Source: Prevotella sp. HUN102 (GTDB lineage: Bacteria > Bacteroidota > Bacteroidia > Bacteroidales > Bacteroidaceae). From it: 64,000 nucleotides of DNA. The notes beneath the pieces were generated by a model. The model was given only the letters and a program-made list of their open reading frames with translations, did not search any database and was not told where the DNA came from. The stretch's first letter is position 1. Each line of letters starts with the position of its first letter. The position numbers were made by a program, and so were the translations under genes. The stretch spans positions 744,001 through 808,000 of the forward strand of contig NZ_JIAF01000004.1 in the NCBI RefSeq assembly GCF_000688375.1. The letters are read 5' to 3'. Below are positions 44,165-51,674 of this stretch, piece after piece.

Positions 44165-44318
44165 GAATTCACAAGTTCACAAGGTTACAAGTGGACGAGT
44201 TTACGAGTAGATTTGTTCATTTATCATACAGTTTGCATCTTACAAATCTGATATTCTTTTGAACATAAGTGGTAACTTACTTGTTCACTCGTCCACTTGT
44301 CCCTTGTTCACTTGATCT
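44165..44318. repeat. GTGGACAAGT-type repeat element, copy d
   Basis: Left arm 44169-44212 (CACAAGTTCACAAGG, GTGGACGAGTTTACGAG), right arm 44281-44318 (TTGTTCACTCGTCCACTTG). The core is nearly the same as in copy c. The right arm is inside the last codons of the CPBP protease gene. Confidence 0.8.
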
Positions 44319-45137
44319 CATCCTCAATGCCAACTGGAAGATGGAGGGAACGAGGATGCAGAGCGAGAAGAAGAGTCCGCCGTACATTATCCGGGTGTCG
44401 TGGTGGAAGAGGTCGATGAGCTTTCCGTCGGCCATCTGCGGCATAAGGTTGAACATCAGGTAGGCCACGGAGTTGTTTACCCAATGGAGCACGATGCCGG
44501 GAATGATGCTGCGTGTGCGGCAGTACATCCATCCGAGCAGTATTCCCATAATGAAGCCGTGTATGCCCTGTGCGGGATTCAGGTGTATGGCTCCGAAGAT
44601 GGTTGCCGAAAGGAAGACGGCGAGCCACGTGCCTTTGCGTCCGAAGGCGTCGAGGAGCGCCCGGAGGATGGCTCCACGGAAGATGAGTTCCTCGGCTATG
44701 GGCACGAAGATGCCTACTGCCACATACCCCCACGGTTCTTTCATAATGCCTTCAAAGAGTTGGCGCGTGTTTTCGGGCATTGCTATCTGGAGTTGCTCGT
44801 AGACGTATTCCATCGGGAGGATGGTGCCCAATGCCAACAAGCCCGACCAGCAGAGCACTGCCCACGGTCTGGTCTTGAGGTAGGTGCGCGATACGGGTGC
44901 CCACTGGGTTTTAGTGAAGAGGACTATCGTGATGAGGCTGCTCAGCACGCTGCTCACGGCAACGACCGAACTGTATCTGCCCTGTTGCATTCCGTTTATT
45001 ATCTCTTCTATTCCCGGCTTTTCCAGATAGGCATACACGCCTATGGCAAGGTATTGCACGAGCATCTGTATCAGATAGAATACTGCTATGAAGAGGACTA
45101 CGTATAGGATGGCCCTGATGATGTTGTTCTTATCCAT
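44277..45137 (-). CDS. CPBP-family intramembrane metalloprotease
   Basis: 286 residues, six to eight membrane helices. The family's three motifs are present: EELIFRG (Glu-Glu-x3-Arg, near residue 145), FGAIHLNPAQG (Phe-x3-His) and VLHWVNNSVAYL (His-x3-Asn). These place a zinc-type site inside the membrane, as in CAAX-processing and bacteriocin-immunity proteases; the substrate is unknown. The last ~12 residues (SSEQGTSGRVNK) are encoded by a GTGGACAAGT repeat arm, so the natural C-terminus was probably altered by the repeat. The gene overlaps ribF by 8 nt and is probably translated from the same mRNA. Confidence 0.88.
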   Translation of the reverse strand: MDKNNIIRAILYVVLFIAVFYLIQMLVQYLAIGVYAYLEKPGIEEIINGMQQGRYSSVVAVSSVLSSLITIVLFTKTQWAPVSRTYLKTRPWAVLCWSGLLALGTILPMEYVYEQLQIAMPENTRQLFEGIMKEPWGYVAVGIFVPIAEELIFRGAILRALLDAFGRKGTWLAVFLSATIFGAIHLNPAQGIHGFIMGILLGWMYCRTRSIIPGIVLHWVNNSVAYLMFNLMPQMADGKLIDLFHHDTRIMYGGLFFSLCILVPSIFQLALRMRSSEQGTSGRVNK

Positions 45138-46077
45138 TTTTCTCTGTCTTTAATATCTTTTCTATGTCTTTCCTGTCTTTTGAGAGTTGGGCTGCAAGCT
45201 CGTCTGTACTTCCGAATTTGCGCTCTTCCCTGATTCGTTCGATGAATGCCACTTCGAGTTTCTTGCCGTAAAGGTCGCCCTCAAAGCCGAACAGGTTCAC
45301 TTCCATCGACTGTTCTCTGCCGTTGAAGGTGGGTCGGATGCCTACGTTCAGCATTCCCCCATAGGTTGCTCCGTCGTCCGTTGTTTTCACGGTTACGGCA
45401 TAGACGCCCGGTGCGGGAATCAGCCTGAACGTCTCAGAGGTGTCTACATTTGCGGTGGGGAATCCGAGTTTTCTGCCGTTCTGATAGCCCGAGACCACGT
45501 TTCCTGAAATCCGGTAGGCTTCTCCGAGGCATCGGTTGGCAGTTCTGATGTCGCCCCCTTCGATGTGTCTGCGAATGACGGACGAGCTCACGCTGGTGTT
45601 CTCTACCAGTAATGCCGTGTCTTTGATGATTTCTATTCCGAGTTCTTTGCCGAAATGTACGTAATCATCGAAGGTTTCGGTCTTGTTGTGTCCGAATCTG
45701 TTGTCGTAGCCCATTACGAGTTTGCACACGTTCAGTTGCTCTTTCAGCACGCTTTTCATAAAATTCTGGGCAGAGAGCGCAGCGAGTTCTTTTGTGAAAT
45801 GCAGCACCACAATGCTGTCTACGGCTGTCTTTTGCAGTTTCTCCAGTTTCTCTTCGAGCGACGAGAGCAGCCGGGGCTGATAGTCGGCGTGGAGCACCTG
45901 CCGGGGATGACGGTCGAAGGTGATGACGGTGGTCTTCAGTTGTGCTGCCTTTCCTTGCTTTATGATGTTGCTGATAAGGAACTGATGCCCGAGATGCACG
46001 CCATCGAAAAAGCCTATGGTGGCAATCGACGGGCTGATATCCAGTTCTTTGGTGTTTTCTAAATATATTATTCTCAT
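45130..46077 (-). CDS. ribF: Bifunctional riboflavin kinase/FAD synthetase
   Basis: 315 residues. The N-terminal adenylyltransferase domain (1-180) has ATIGFFDGVHLGHQFLI and the SSVIRRHIEGGDI motif. The C-terminal flavokinase domain (185-310) has GRKLGFPTANVDTSE with the ATP-binding Thr/Asn pair and MEVNLFGFEGDLYGKKLEVA. The enzyme converts riboflavin to FMN and then FAD in the cytoplasm. Length is typical (about 310). It starts at ATG 46077 and is the first gene of a two-gene unit with the CPBP protease. Confidence 0.96.
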   Translation of the reverse strand: MRIIYLENTKELDISPSIATIGFFDGVHLGHQFLISNIIKQGKAAQLKTTVITFDRHPRQVLHADYQPRLLSSLEEKLEKLQKTAVDSIVVLHFTKELAALSAQNFMKSVLKEQLNVCKLVMGYDNRFGHNKTETFDDYVHFGKELGIEIIKDTALLVENTSVSSSVIRRHIEGGDIRTANRCLGEAYRISGNVVSGYQNGRKLGFPTANVDTSETFRLIPAPGVYAVTVKTTDDGATYGGMLNVGIRPTFNGREQSMEVNLFGFEGDLYGKKLEVAFIERIREERKFGSTDELAAQLSKDRKDIEKILKTEKNG

Positions 46078-46084
46078 TTTTTCT

Positions 46085-46318
46085 TTGTTTTGGGTAAGGG
46101 AACAAGGAGACGAGGGAACGAGTGGACAAGATTATAAGTGGACAAGTGAACCAGTAGACCAGTAGACCAGTGGACGAGAGGACAAGTGGACAAGCAGGTT
46201 ACCTCTTATGTTCAGAAGAATGTCAGGAGCGTAAGGCTGCAAACAGTATGATGAATGAACAAATTTACTTGTCCCCTCGTGAACTTGTAAACTTGTCTCC
46301 TCGTCCTCTTGTAAACTT
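46085..46318. repeat. GTGGACAAGT-type repeat element, copy e (inverted core)
   Basis: Left arm 46096-46198 is the longest array in the window, e.g. GAGTGGACAAG, AGTGGACAAGTGAACCAGTA, GACCAGTGGACGAGAGG. Right arm 46269-46317 is TTGTCCCCTCGTGAACTTG and TTGTCTCCTCGTCCTCTTG. The core reads TCTTATGTTCAGAAGAATG, the opposite orientation of copies c and d. It touches the stop codon of the HAD gene. Confidence 0.8.
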
Positions 46319-46934
46319 ACCTCAAATCCATCCAATCGTCAGGTTCGGCATTGAGGAAAGTCTGTATTCCCACTTTCGCTGCCCCTTCGCAATTCTCCTT
46401 CCGGTCGTCTATGAAGAGCGTTTCCTCAGCTTTCAGCCCTGCCTGAGAGAGCGTTTCACGGAAAATCTTTTCATCGGGCTTGATAAGGTGCATTTCGTAG
46501 GAAAGGAAAACACGGTCGAAATAGTCCTCTGTGCCATACGGTCCGTATGGGAAGAAGTCTTCTGCGCATTTGCGCCAGTGCATCTCGTTGGTGTTCGACA
46601 AAAGAAAGACTTTGTATTTCTTGCGCAATTCCAACAGTCTCGCTTTCTTTTCGTCGGGAATACCGGTCAGGAGTTCGTTCCAAGCCCACACGATTTCCTC
46701 GTCTGTCAGTGGCTTCCCTGCCAGTTTCCTTATCCGTTCGCAGAAGATGTGTTCGTTGATGTTGCCCACTTCCGTGTCGAAAAACAAACCTTTCAACTGT
46801 TGTTCCTTTATGGTCTTTGCCAAATCCTCGCCTCCGATTTTACGGAATGCGTCGATGCAACGCTGTCCGTCGAGATTCACGAGCACGTTTCCGAGGTCGA
46901 AGATGATGTTTCTAATATTCTTTTCCATTGCCAT
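46317..46934 (-). CDS. HAD-superfamily phosphatase (subfamily IA, YihX/HAD-like)
   Basis: 205 residues from ATG 46934 (ATG 46928, MEKNIRNIIFDLGNVLV, is equally good). The first motif is DLGNV instead of DxDGT, as in YihX-type sugar phosphatases, with the nucleophile Asp at residue 13 of this start. Motif II Ser is in FLLSNTNEMH, the Lys of motif III in LIKPDEKIF, and the acidic pair in TLFIDDRKEN. A small helical cap lies in between. A phosphomonoesterase of unknown substrate, cytoplasmic. A minus-strand TACCTTTG (47106-47099) with TTG at 47132 may be the promoter. Confidence 0.85.
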   Translation of the reverse strand: MAMEKNIRNIIFDLGNVLVNLDGQRCIDAFRKIGGEDLAKTIKEQQLKGLFFDTEVGNINEHIFCERIRKLAGKPLTDEEIVWAWNELLTGIPDEKKARLLELRKKYKVFLLSNTNEMHWRKCAEDFFPYGPYGTEDYFDRVFLSYEMHLIKPDEKIFRETLSQAGLKAEETLFIDDRKENCEGAAKVGIQTFLNAEPDDWMDLR

Positions 46935-47201
46935 CCGTACATTCAGCAAGCCATATTCTGTACTCATAAGTCCTCTTGTCTGTCAAATGAAAGCCCTTCT
47001 AGTTAGTGGTGTGGGGCTGTTCGGGTAGAGAGTTGCAATAACCTGTACCCTCATAATCAGTAAGAGAAGGCGCAGATGGCTTGAAAATGATTGTCTTGCA
47101 AAGGTACATCAAATCAGCGTCATAGCGTGCAATGCGTACGCAAAATGTGTTAAAACGCTAAAAATATCCCCTTTCCTTTTCCGTATTTCCATTTATTTCA
47201 T

Positions 47202-47209
47202 TATCTTTG
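47202..47209 (+). promoter_or_regulatory. -7 box of the tRNA gene
   Basis: TATCTTTG, a perfect TAnnTTTG, 21 nt before the tRNA. The -33 element is weak. Confidence 0.6.
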
Positions 47210-47230
47210 CACCCGAATTATTAAAATTCA

Positions 47231-47304
47231 GGACTTGTAGCTCAGTTGGTTAGAGCAACAGACTCATAATCTGGAGGTCCCTGGTTCAAGCCCAGGCTGG
47301 TCCA
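47231..47304 (+). tRNA. tRNA-Met (anticodon CAU)
   Basis: Cloverleaf: acceptor GGACTTG with CTGGTCC (one U-U mismatch at 6-67, G-U at 5-68), D-arm GCTC/GAGC, anticodon loop CTCATAA, T-arm CCTGG-TTCAAGC-CCAGG. CCA is not encoded. The anticodon stem has a mismatch at its top pair. The elongator Met identity is more likely than tRNA-Ile2, but this cannot be told for certain from CAU alone. Confidence 0.9.
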
Positions 47305-47310
47305 CAAACA

Positions 47311-47342
47311 AAAGGAGTTACAGACAGGTAGCTCCTTTTTAT
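47311..47342 (+). terminator. Terminator of the tRNA gene
   Basis: AAAGGAGTTAC and GTAGCTCCTTTTT pair around AGACAG, followed by the T run. Confidence 0.75.
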
Positions 47343-47487
47343 TTGTCTTTATGTGAAATGCGAATGGAGAGAGTTGGGACTTGTTTTATTGCTGAATTGC
47401 AGGGCATTGCATAACAATAATAACGCTTCTCAATTTTACATTAAAGAAAGACGGCTCGCTTCAGTATACTTGCAATCTATGATATAA

Positions 47488-48423
47488 ATGAAGATGGAAA
47501 TAAAAGATAAATTCAATGGTACACTCTTTGGACAAGCTATCGGCGACGCACTGGGCTTGGGTACAGAGTTTATGACCAAGACGGAAGCAAAAGAGAAATA
47601 TCCTGATGGTTTAAAGGAATACAGCCAAATAATCAGAGATTATCACCGTTCCAAATTCCAGCAAGGAATGTGGAGTGATGATACGGATATGATGCTGTGC
47701 ATAGCCAATGCCATCATAGAGGACAAGGGGATAAATCTGCATACGATAGCAAGGAAATTTAAGAACTGGCTCTATGCTCCCGATACCAGAGGTGTGGGAC
47801 AAACTACTTATAAGGTGTTGGCAATAGCCAACTATGTAGAGAATCCTCAGCAGGTGGCGGAACTGATTTGGAGGATGTCGCGTACAAAGAATGCTGCCAA
47901 TGGTGCCATAATGAGGACTGCCGTAATAGGACTGTTGAAAGATAATGTGGCAAAGACAGCCGAAGATGTATGCAAGCTAACCCACTTTGATCCTCGTTGT
48001 GTAGGTTCGTGTGTTATCATTTCTGAAATCATCAGCCATTTAGTTTGGAAAAACGAAAAACTCTCTTACGCTCAAATACTCGCTATCGGAAATCAATATG
48101 ATAAAAGCATAGCTGAATATATTGACAAAGCATATTATAATGGTATAGAGAGTTTGGAACTTGACGAGCCTTCAAGCATTGGCTATACGCTGAAAGTTTT
48201 GGGAGCTGCATTGTGGTGCTTTTTTAATGCACACGATTTTGAAGAAGGATTGCTGTCGGTCGTAAACGAAGCAGGCGATGCCGACACGAATGCCGCTGTT
48301 GCCTGTGCTGTGTTAGGAGCTGAATTTGGATATGAAGCTATTCCGAAAAGATATATTGATGGATTGATGAAACGTGAGTATTTATCAAAAGTAATTAATG
48401 ACTTGATGGCAGTGCTTGCATAA
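47488..48423 (+). CDS. ADP-ribosylglycohydrolase family protein
   Basis: 311 residues. The metal-binding motifs of the DraG/ARH fold are present: FGQAIGDALGLGTEF (near 14), GMWSDDTDMML (near 60) and EAGDADTNAAVACAV (near 260), which together bind two Mg ions. AANGAIMRTAVIGLL is also conserved. It removes ADP-ribose from proteins or other acceptors; the target is unknown and no ADP-ribosyltransferase gene is adjacent. Base composition is lower in G+C than the neighbours and the gene stands alone between a tRNA and an orphan lipoprotein gene, so acquisition by transfer is possible. Confidence 0.88.
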   Translation: MKMEIKDKFNGTLFGQAIGDALGLGTEFMTKTEAKEKYPDGLKEYSQIIRDYHRSKFQQGMWSDDTDMMLCIANAIIEDKGINLHTIARKFKNWLYAPDTRGVGQTTYKVLAIANYVENPQQVAELIWRMSRTKNAANGAIMRTAVIGLLKDNVAKTAEDVCKLTHFDPRCVGSCVIISEIISHLVWKNEKLSYAQILAIGNQYDKSIAEYIDKAYYNGIESLELDEPSSIGYTLKVLGAALWCFFNAHDFEEGLLSVVNEAGDADTNAAVACAVLGAEFGYEAIPKRYIDGLMKREYLSKVINDLMAVLA

Positions 48424-48452
48424 CCTGAATTTCTCAATTCATATTAAAGAAT

Positions 48453-48490
48453 AAGGAGGACGAACTGCACGTTTGCAGCTCGTCCTCCTT
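48453..48490. terminator. Bidirectional terminator
   Basis: AAGGAGGACGA and TCGTCCTCCTT (11 bp), one mismatch, then CTGCA/TGCAG around CGTT. It lies between two convergent genes. Confidence 0.88.
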
Positions 48491-48511
48491 GTTTCTGTGC
48501 ATCCATAAACT

Positions 48512-49501
48512 CTAATCAAAGTCTACGAGCCAGTCCACGGTCTCCGTAGTCATTGTGCTGTCCTCTTCCTCCAGATCAATGATAGTTGCAGGGGGATTCT
48601 TCATTTCAATATTCACGGTGGTGGTAACATTCCGTTTCAAGGTAATTGTTTTGGTTGCTTTCTTCACGGTTCCATCGGCACGCATCCACTTTACGGTAAT
48701 GACGGTGTTGCCGCCATATCCATCTTCGCACGCCTTCGCAATCTGATTGAACGAATACACCGACATCCTGTCGTATTTCTCATCGGTGGAATTTACCGTT
48801 ATCTCCCTCTTCAGAAACGAGATATCGAGTTTACCCTCTGTCGGAGGCGTTACAGAAAGGTGCAGTCCGAACACAACACGCTTTGCCTTTATGTGTGCTG
48901 ATGTGGAAGAAGCGGGATTGAAGTCGTCGAGTGTTCCGTAGAATTTATAGACGCGGGGGTACATTACTTTCTCCTTGTCGGATATGTTCGTTGTTCCGCT
49001 TGTCAATCCTGTGAAGTTTGCCGACGAGGATTTCACGAATTTGTTATCGCTCTTTGCAGGCGTTTCCTTGCTTCCGACGAGGAACGGTGAGAGATACTCC
49101 CCATCCTTGTTATATACCTTGTCTTCATTGTCGGCTACGATGAGACATTCGAACTGATAGAGATTGCCTTCGGTGAGCATAATGGCGATTGCGGAAGGAT
49201 CCGTAAACAGTCCGTAGGCATACTTGGAATAGGATTTTGCACCGTTTTTCTTTTCATACACGTTCACGGCATACACTTTCCCGGGCGCACCGGCACGCAC
49301 CGTCGGTTTACCAGCAAATGCCATCGGTTCCTCGGAGAGCGTGATGCTCTCTTCATCCAACGCCAGTTCTACAAGCCGTTTTGCCTGTTTCTTGCTTCCT
49401 GTCTGTCCGTTGTCATCCGTTTCGGCGATAACTCCCTTTTCACAGGATGCGAAGCAGAAGCTCAACAGGGCTGCTAAAATAATGAAGGTTAGTTTTTTCA
49501 T
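48512..49501 (-). CDS. Orphan fimbrillin-like lipoprotein
   Basis: 329 residues. The signal FIILAALLSFCFASC has its lipid-bearing Cys near 20, followed by a Lys/Gln/Gly-rich tether. The N-terminal strand region carries FAGKPTVRAGAPGKVYAVNV, where an Arg-Ala pair precedes a strand, as in fimbrillins of this window. It continues with a Bacteroidetes fimbrillin-like pattern (GLFTDPSAIAIMLTEGNLYQ) and a C-terminal Ig-like domain (VITVKWMRADGTVKKATKTI). No exact family can be named. It is not in an operon and ends at a bidirectional terminator. Confidence 0.5.
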   Translation of the reverse strand: MKKLTFIILAALLSFCFASCEKGVIAETDDNGQTGSKKQAKRLVELALDEESITLSEEPMAFAGKPTVRAGAPGKVYAVNVYEKKNGAKSYSKYAYGLFTDPSAIAIMLTEGNLYQFECLIVADNEDKVYNKDGEYLSPFLVGSKETPAKSDNKFVKSSSANFTGLTSGTTNISDKEKVMYPRVYKFYGTLDDFNPASSTSAHIKAKRVVFGLHLSVTPPTEGKLDISFLKREITVNSTDEKYDRMSVYSFNQIAKACEDGYGGNTVITVKWMRADGTVKKATKTITLKRNVTTTVNIEMKNPPATIIDLEEEDSTMTTETVDWLVDFD

Positions 49502-49707
49502 AATGAATTAAGATTGAGATAATTAATGCAAATATACAGAATGTAAATGAGAAAAGCAAATATTACAGAGATTTTTCAGATAAAGGGACGAAGAACTGTT
49601 GGAAAACATTTCCGTTTTCCGTAGAAATATCTGTTATTGATGAAAAAATATTTGTTATTATTAAGATAATCTGCTTGTAAATCTGTTTGCTCGTTGCCCT
49701 TTTCCTT

Positions 49708-50508
49708 TCAATCCAAATACGAGGTCTTGGAATTGTTCAGCCACGCAAATACAAGGCCGATGAGCAGACCTCCTCCAATGTAGTTGCCTATGTAGGCGAA
49801 CGTCCATTGACGGATGGTATTGAGGAAAGTCAGTCCGTCCGTACCGGCGAAAGCATTGAAGATAGCGAGAGAGAAGGATGCGAAATTGGCAATAACGTGG
49901 TCGAGACCGAAGAACACGAACATAAAGATGGCAGAGAGCACGATGGCTATCTTTGCTCCCGACTCCTTGATGAGGATGAACGACATTATGGCTACGTTTA
50001 TGAACATATTGGCAAGAATTGCTTCCCAGAGAATCGTCGGACTGGACTTGCCGAGCTTGCCTTCCACTATCTCCACAATCATACTGTGGTCGGTAAATCC
50101 CTGAAACGCCGATGCCTGATTGAACATCCATCCTGTAATCAGCGCACCAATGAGATTGAAGAGGGTGCAGGTGGAAAGAATGTAGACGGCCTTCTTTATG
50201 CTCAGACGTTTGTGATAGACACCTGCTGTGAGATAGAGCATATTGGAGGTGGCAAGTTCGCTGTTCAGGAAAAGAATGTAGATCAATCCCCACGCAAAGA
50301 GAAAAGCAAAGGCGAATTTGCCGAGATTGTGGTCGATGTGGTTCAGCTTGTCGCCGGCTATGGCTCCTACTGCCGTTGTCATTGTAAGGAAAGCACCGGC
50401 ATAGGCAGAGCGTGCGGCGTATCGCCAGAAACTTTCTTCTATCAGCTCAACCTTCTTCTGGCATACCACTTCTATCTTGTGCTTGAATACTGAAATATTT
50501 CCTTCCAT
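49708..50508 (-). CDS. Formate/nitrite transporter family channel (FocA/NirC-type)
   Basis: 266 residues from ATG 50508; ATG 50517 and 50535 are possible alternatives. Six membrane helices. The family motifs are present in altered form: AYAGAFLTMTTAVGAI in helix 1, NSELATSNMLYLTAG after helix 2 and FVFFGLDHVIANFASFSLAI in helix 5, with the central His of FNT channels in DHVIANF. It carries small monovalent anions such as formate or nitrite, or bisulfide-like ions, across the inner membrane. Single gene. Confidence 0.88.
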   Translation of the reverse strand: MEGNISVFKHKIEVVCQKKVELIEESFWRYAARSAYAGAFLTMTTAVGAIAGDKLNHIDHNLGKFAFAFLFAWGLIYILFLNSELATSNMLYLTAGVYHKRLSIKKAVYILSTCTLFNLIGALITGWMFNQASAFQGFTDHSMIVEIVEGKLGKSSPTILWEAILANMFINVAIMSFILIKESGAKIAIVLSAIFMFVFFGLDHVIANFASFSLAIFNAFAGTDGLTFLNTIRQWTFAYIGNYIGGGLLIGLVFAWLNNSKTSYLD

Positions 50509-50535
50509 TTCTATCATTTGTTTATTTGCCTGCAA

Positions 50536-50774
50536 AGAAAAGATAAGGATAATATCTCATAAAATCCAATCGTACGGACGTTTGTGGGGGATTTTTGAGA
50601 TAAGCACTTCATTCTGTATCTCTTTGGAATCCTTTTCGCATAAAAAAGATAATAATGTTTGAATATTGTGAAATGGATTGAAAGCAGATGAGCGTCAAAG
50701 TGTTTTTCTTATCCCGAAATCAGATTCGTTTAATTACTAATTTACAGTTTTATGTTAATAGTGGTTAAATATAT
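50536..50774. other. Divergent intergenic region upstream of the fimbrial promoter
   Basis: No gene recognised. The stretch is AT-rich; the FNT gene reads away to the left. No clear promoter box was found for the FNT gene. Confidence 0.4.
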
Positions 50775-50785
50775 GGGGGGGGGGG
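50775..50785 (+). repeat. Homopolymeric G11 tract
   Basis: Eleven consecutive G in an otherwise AT-rich stretch, ending 19 nt before the -33 box of the fimbrial promoter. Such tracts change length by slipped-strand mispairing. Confidence 0.95.
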
Positions 50786-50804
50786 AATTTTTCATTAAAT
50801 TAAT

Positions 50805-50836
50805 TTTGGTAAATCATTCTAAATAATCTACCTTTG
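50805..50836 (+). promoter_or_regulatory. -33/-7 promoter of the fimbrial operon
   Basis: TTTG (50805-50808), 20 nt, TACCTTTG (50829-50836): full consensus. The leader to the first gene is about 245 nt. It contains a 7-codon ORF at 50848-50871 and a CAGGTT-GCC-AACCTG hairpin at 50892-50906. Confidence 0.8.
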
Positions 50837-51087
50837 CACTTACCTTTATGAAAAGGGTAACGCTTATGTAAAATTGAGTTATAAAAGGATGCAGGTTGCC
50901 AACCTGTGGTTTCAAAAAATACTTGGCTCTTAGCTGTATAATTAATATAGAATATATTTTCCCGATAACAACGACTGTTTAAGGATTTTATAGCAAGGGC
51001 TGTAAAATAATCAAATAATATACTATATACCATAATATATATGGGTATTATTACGAAAAAATAATTAAAAATAAAATATATGTCATT

Positions 51088-51663
51088 ATGCAAATGAGAT
51101 TGCTCGCTATTTTGTTATGCGTCTCCCTGTTTTCGCTTCGAGGCAAGGCACAGGAGATAGCATTGAAGACAAACGTGTTGGCAGATGCGGCTTTGCCAGC
51201 ACCCAACTTTTCTGTCGAAATGAGTCTGGGAAAGAAACACACGCTCGACGTGATGGGCGTTCTGAATCCCTTTACTTACAGCGACAACAAGAAAATGAAG
51301 GTGTGGGCCGTTCAGCCTGAATGGCGTTATTGGTTCTGCTCCTCCTTCAATGGATGGTTCGTAGGTGCCCATGCACATACCGGACAATTCAACGTAGGCA
51401 ACTACAAGTTGCCCGCAGGCTTGTTCCCTTCCACGAAAGAACACCGTTACGAAGGTTGGATGGTGGGAGCCGGCGTTTCCGTAGGCTATCAGTGGGCTAT
51501 GTCCAAGCACTGGGGGATTGAGATGGAAATCGGGGCTGGATACACCTATTTCGATTACGACCGTTACAAGTGTGTGAAGTGTGGAGTGAAGGAAGGCAGC
51601 GAAAAGAAAGGCTTTTGGGGACCTACCAAGGCCGCAGTTTCACTGGTTTATATGATTAAATAA
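51088..51663 (+). CDS. DUF3575 protein, first gene of the fimbrial operon
   Basis: 191 residues with a signal peptide (LLCVSLFSLRGKAQ, about 21 residues). The mature protein has the DUF3575 pattern: EIALKTNVLADAALPAPNFS, SLGKKHTLDVMGVLNPF, WAVQPEWRYWFC and HWGIEMEIGAGYTYFDYDRY. This is an eight-stranded-barrel-like outer-membrane protein. Genes of this family regularly sit at the head of fimbrial (Mfa/Fim) clusters in Bacteroidetes and are thought to serve assembly or regulation of pili; the exact role is not established. The gap to the next gene is 11 nt. Confidence 0.8.
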   Translation: MQMRLLAILLCVSLFSLRGKAQEIALKTNVLADAALPAPNFSVEMSLGKKHTLDVMGVLNPFTYSDNKKMKVWAVQPEWRYWFCSSFNGWFVGAHAHTGQFNVGNYKLPAGLFPSTKEHRYEGWMVGAGVSVGYQWAMSKHWGIEMEIGAGYTYFDYDRYKCVKCGVKEGSEKKGFWGPTKAAVSLVYMIK

Positions 51664-51674
51664 GTTTAGATGCT

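Noticed and set aside
47231..47304. tRNA-Ile2 (lysidine-modified CAU)
   Set aside because: Cannot be excluded from the anticodon alone, but the body resembles elongator tRNA-Met of Bacteroidales better.
50805..50836. Invertible promoter in front of the fimbrial operon
   Set aside because: No inverted repeats of useful length flank the promoter and no recombinase gene is near.
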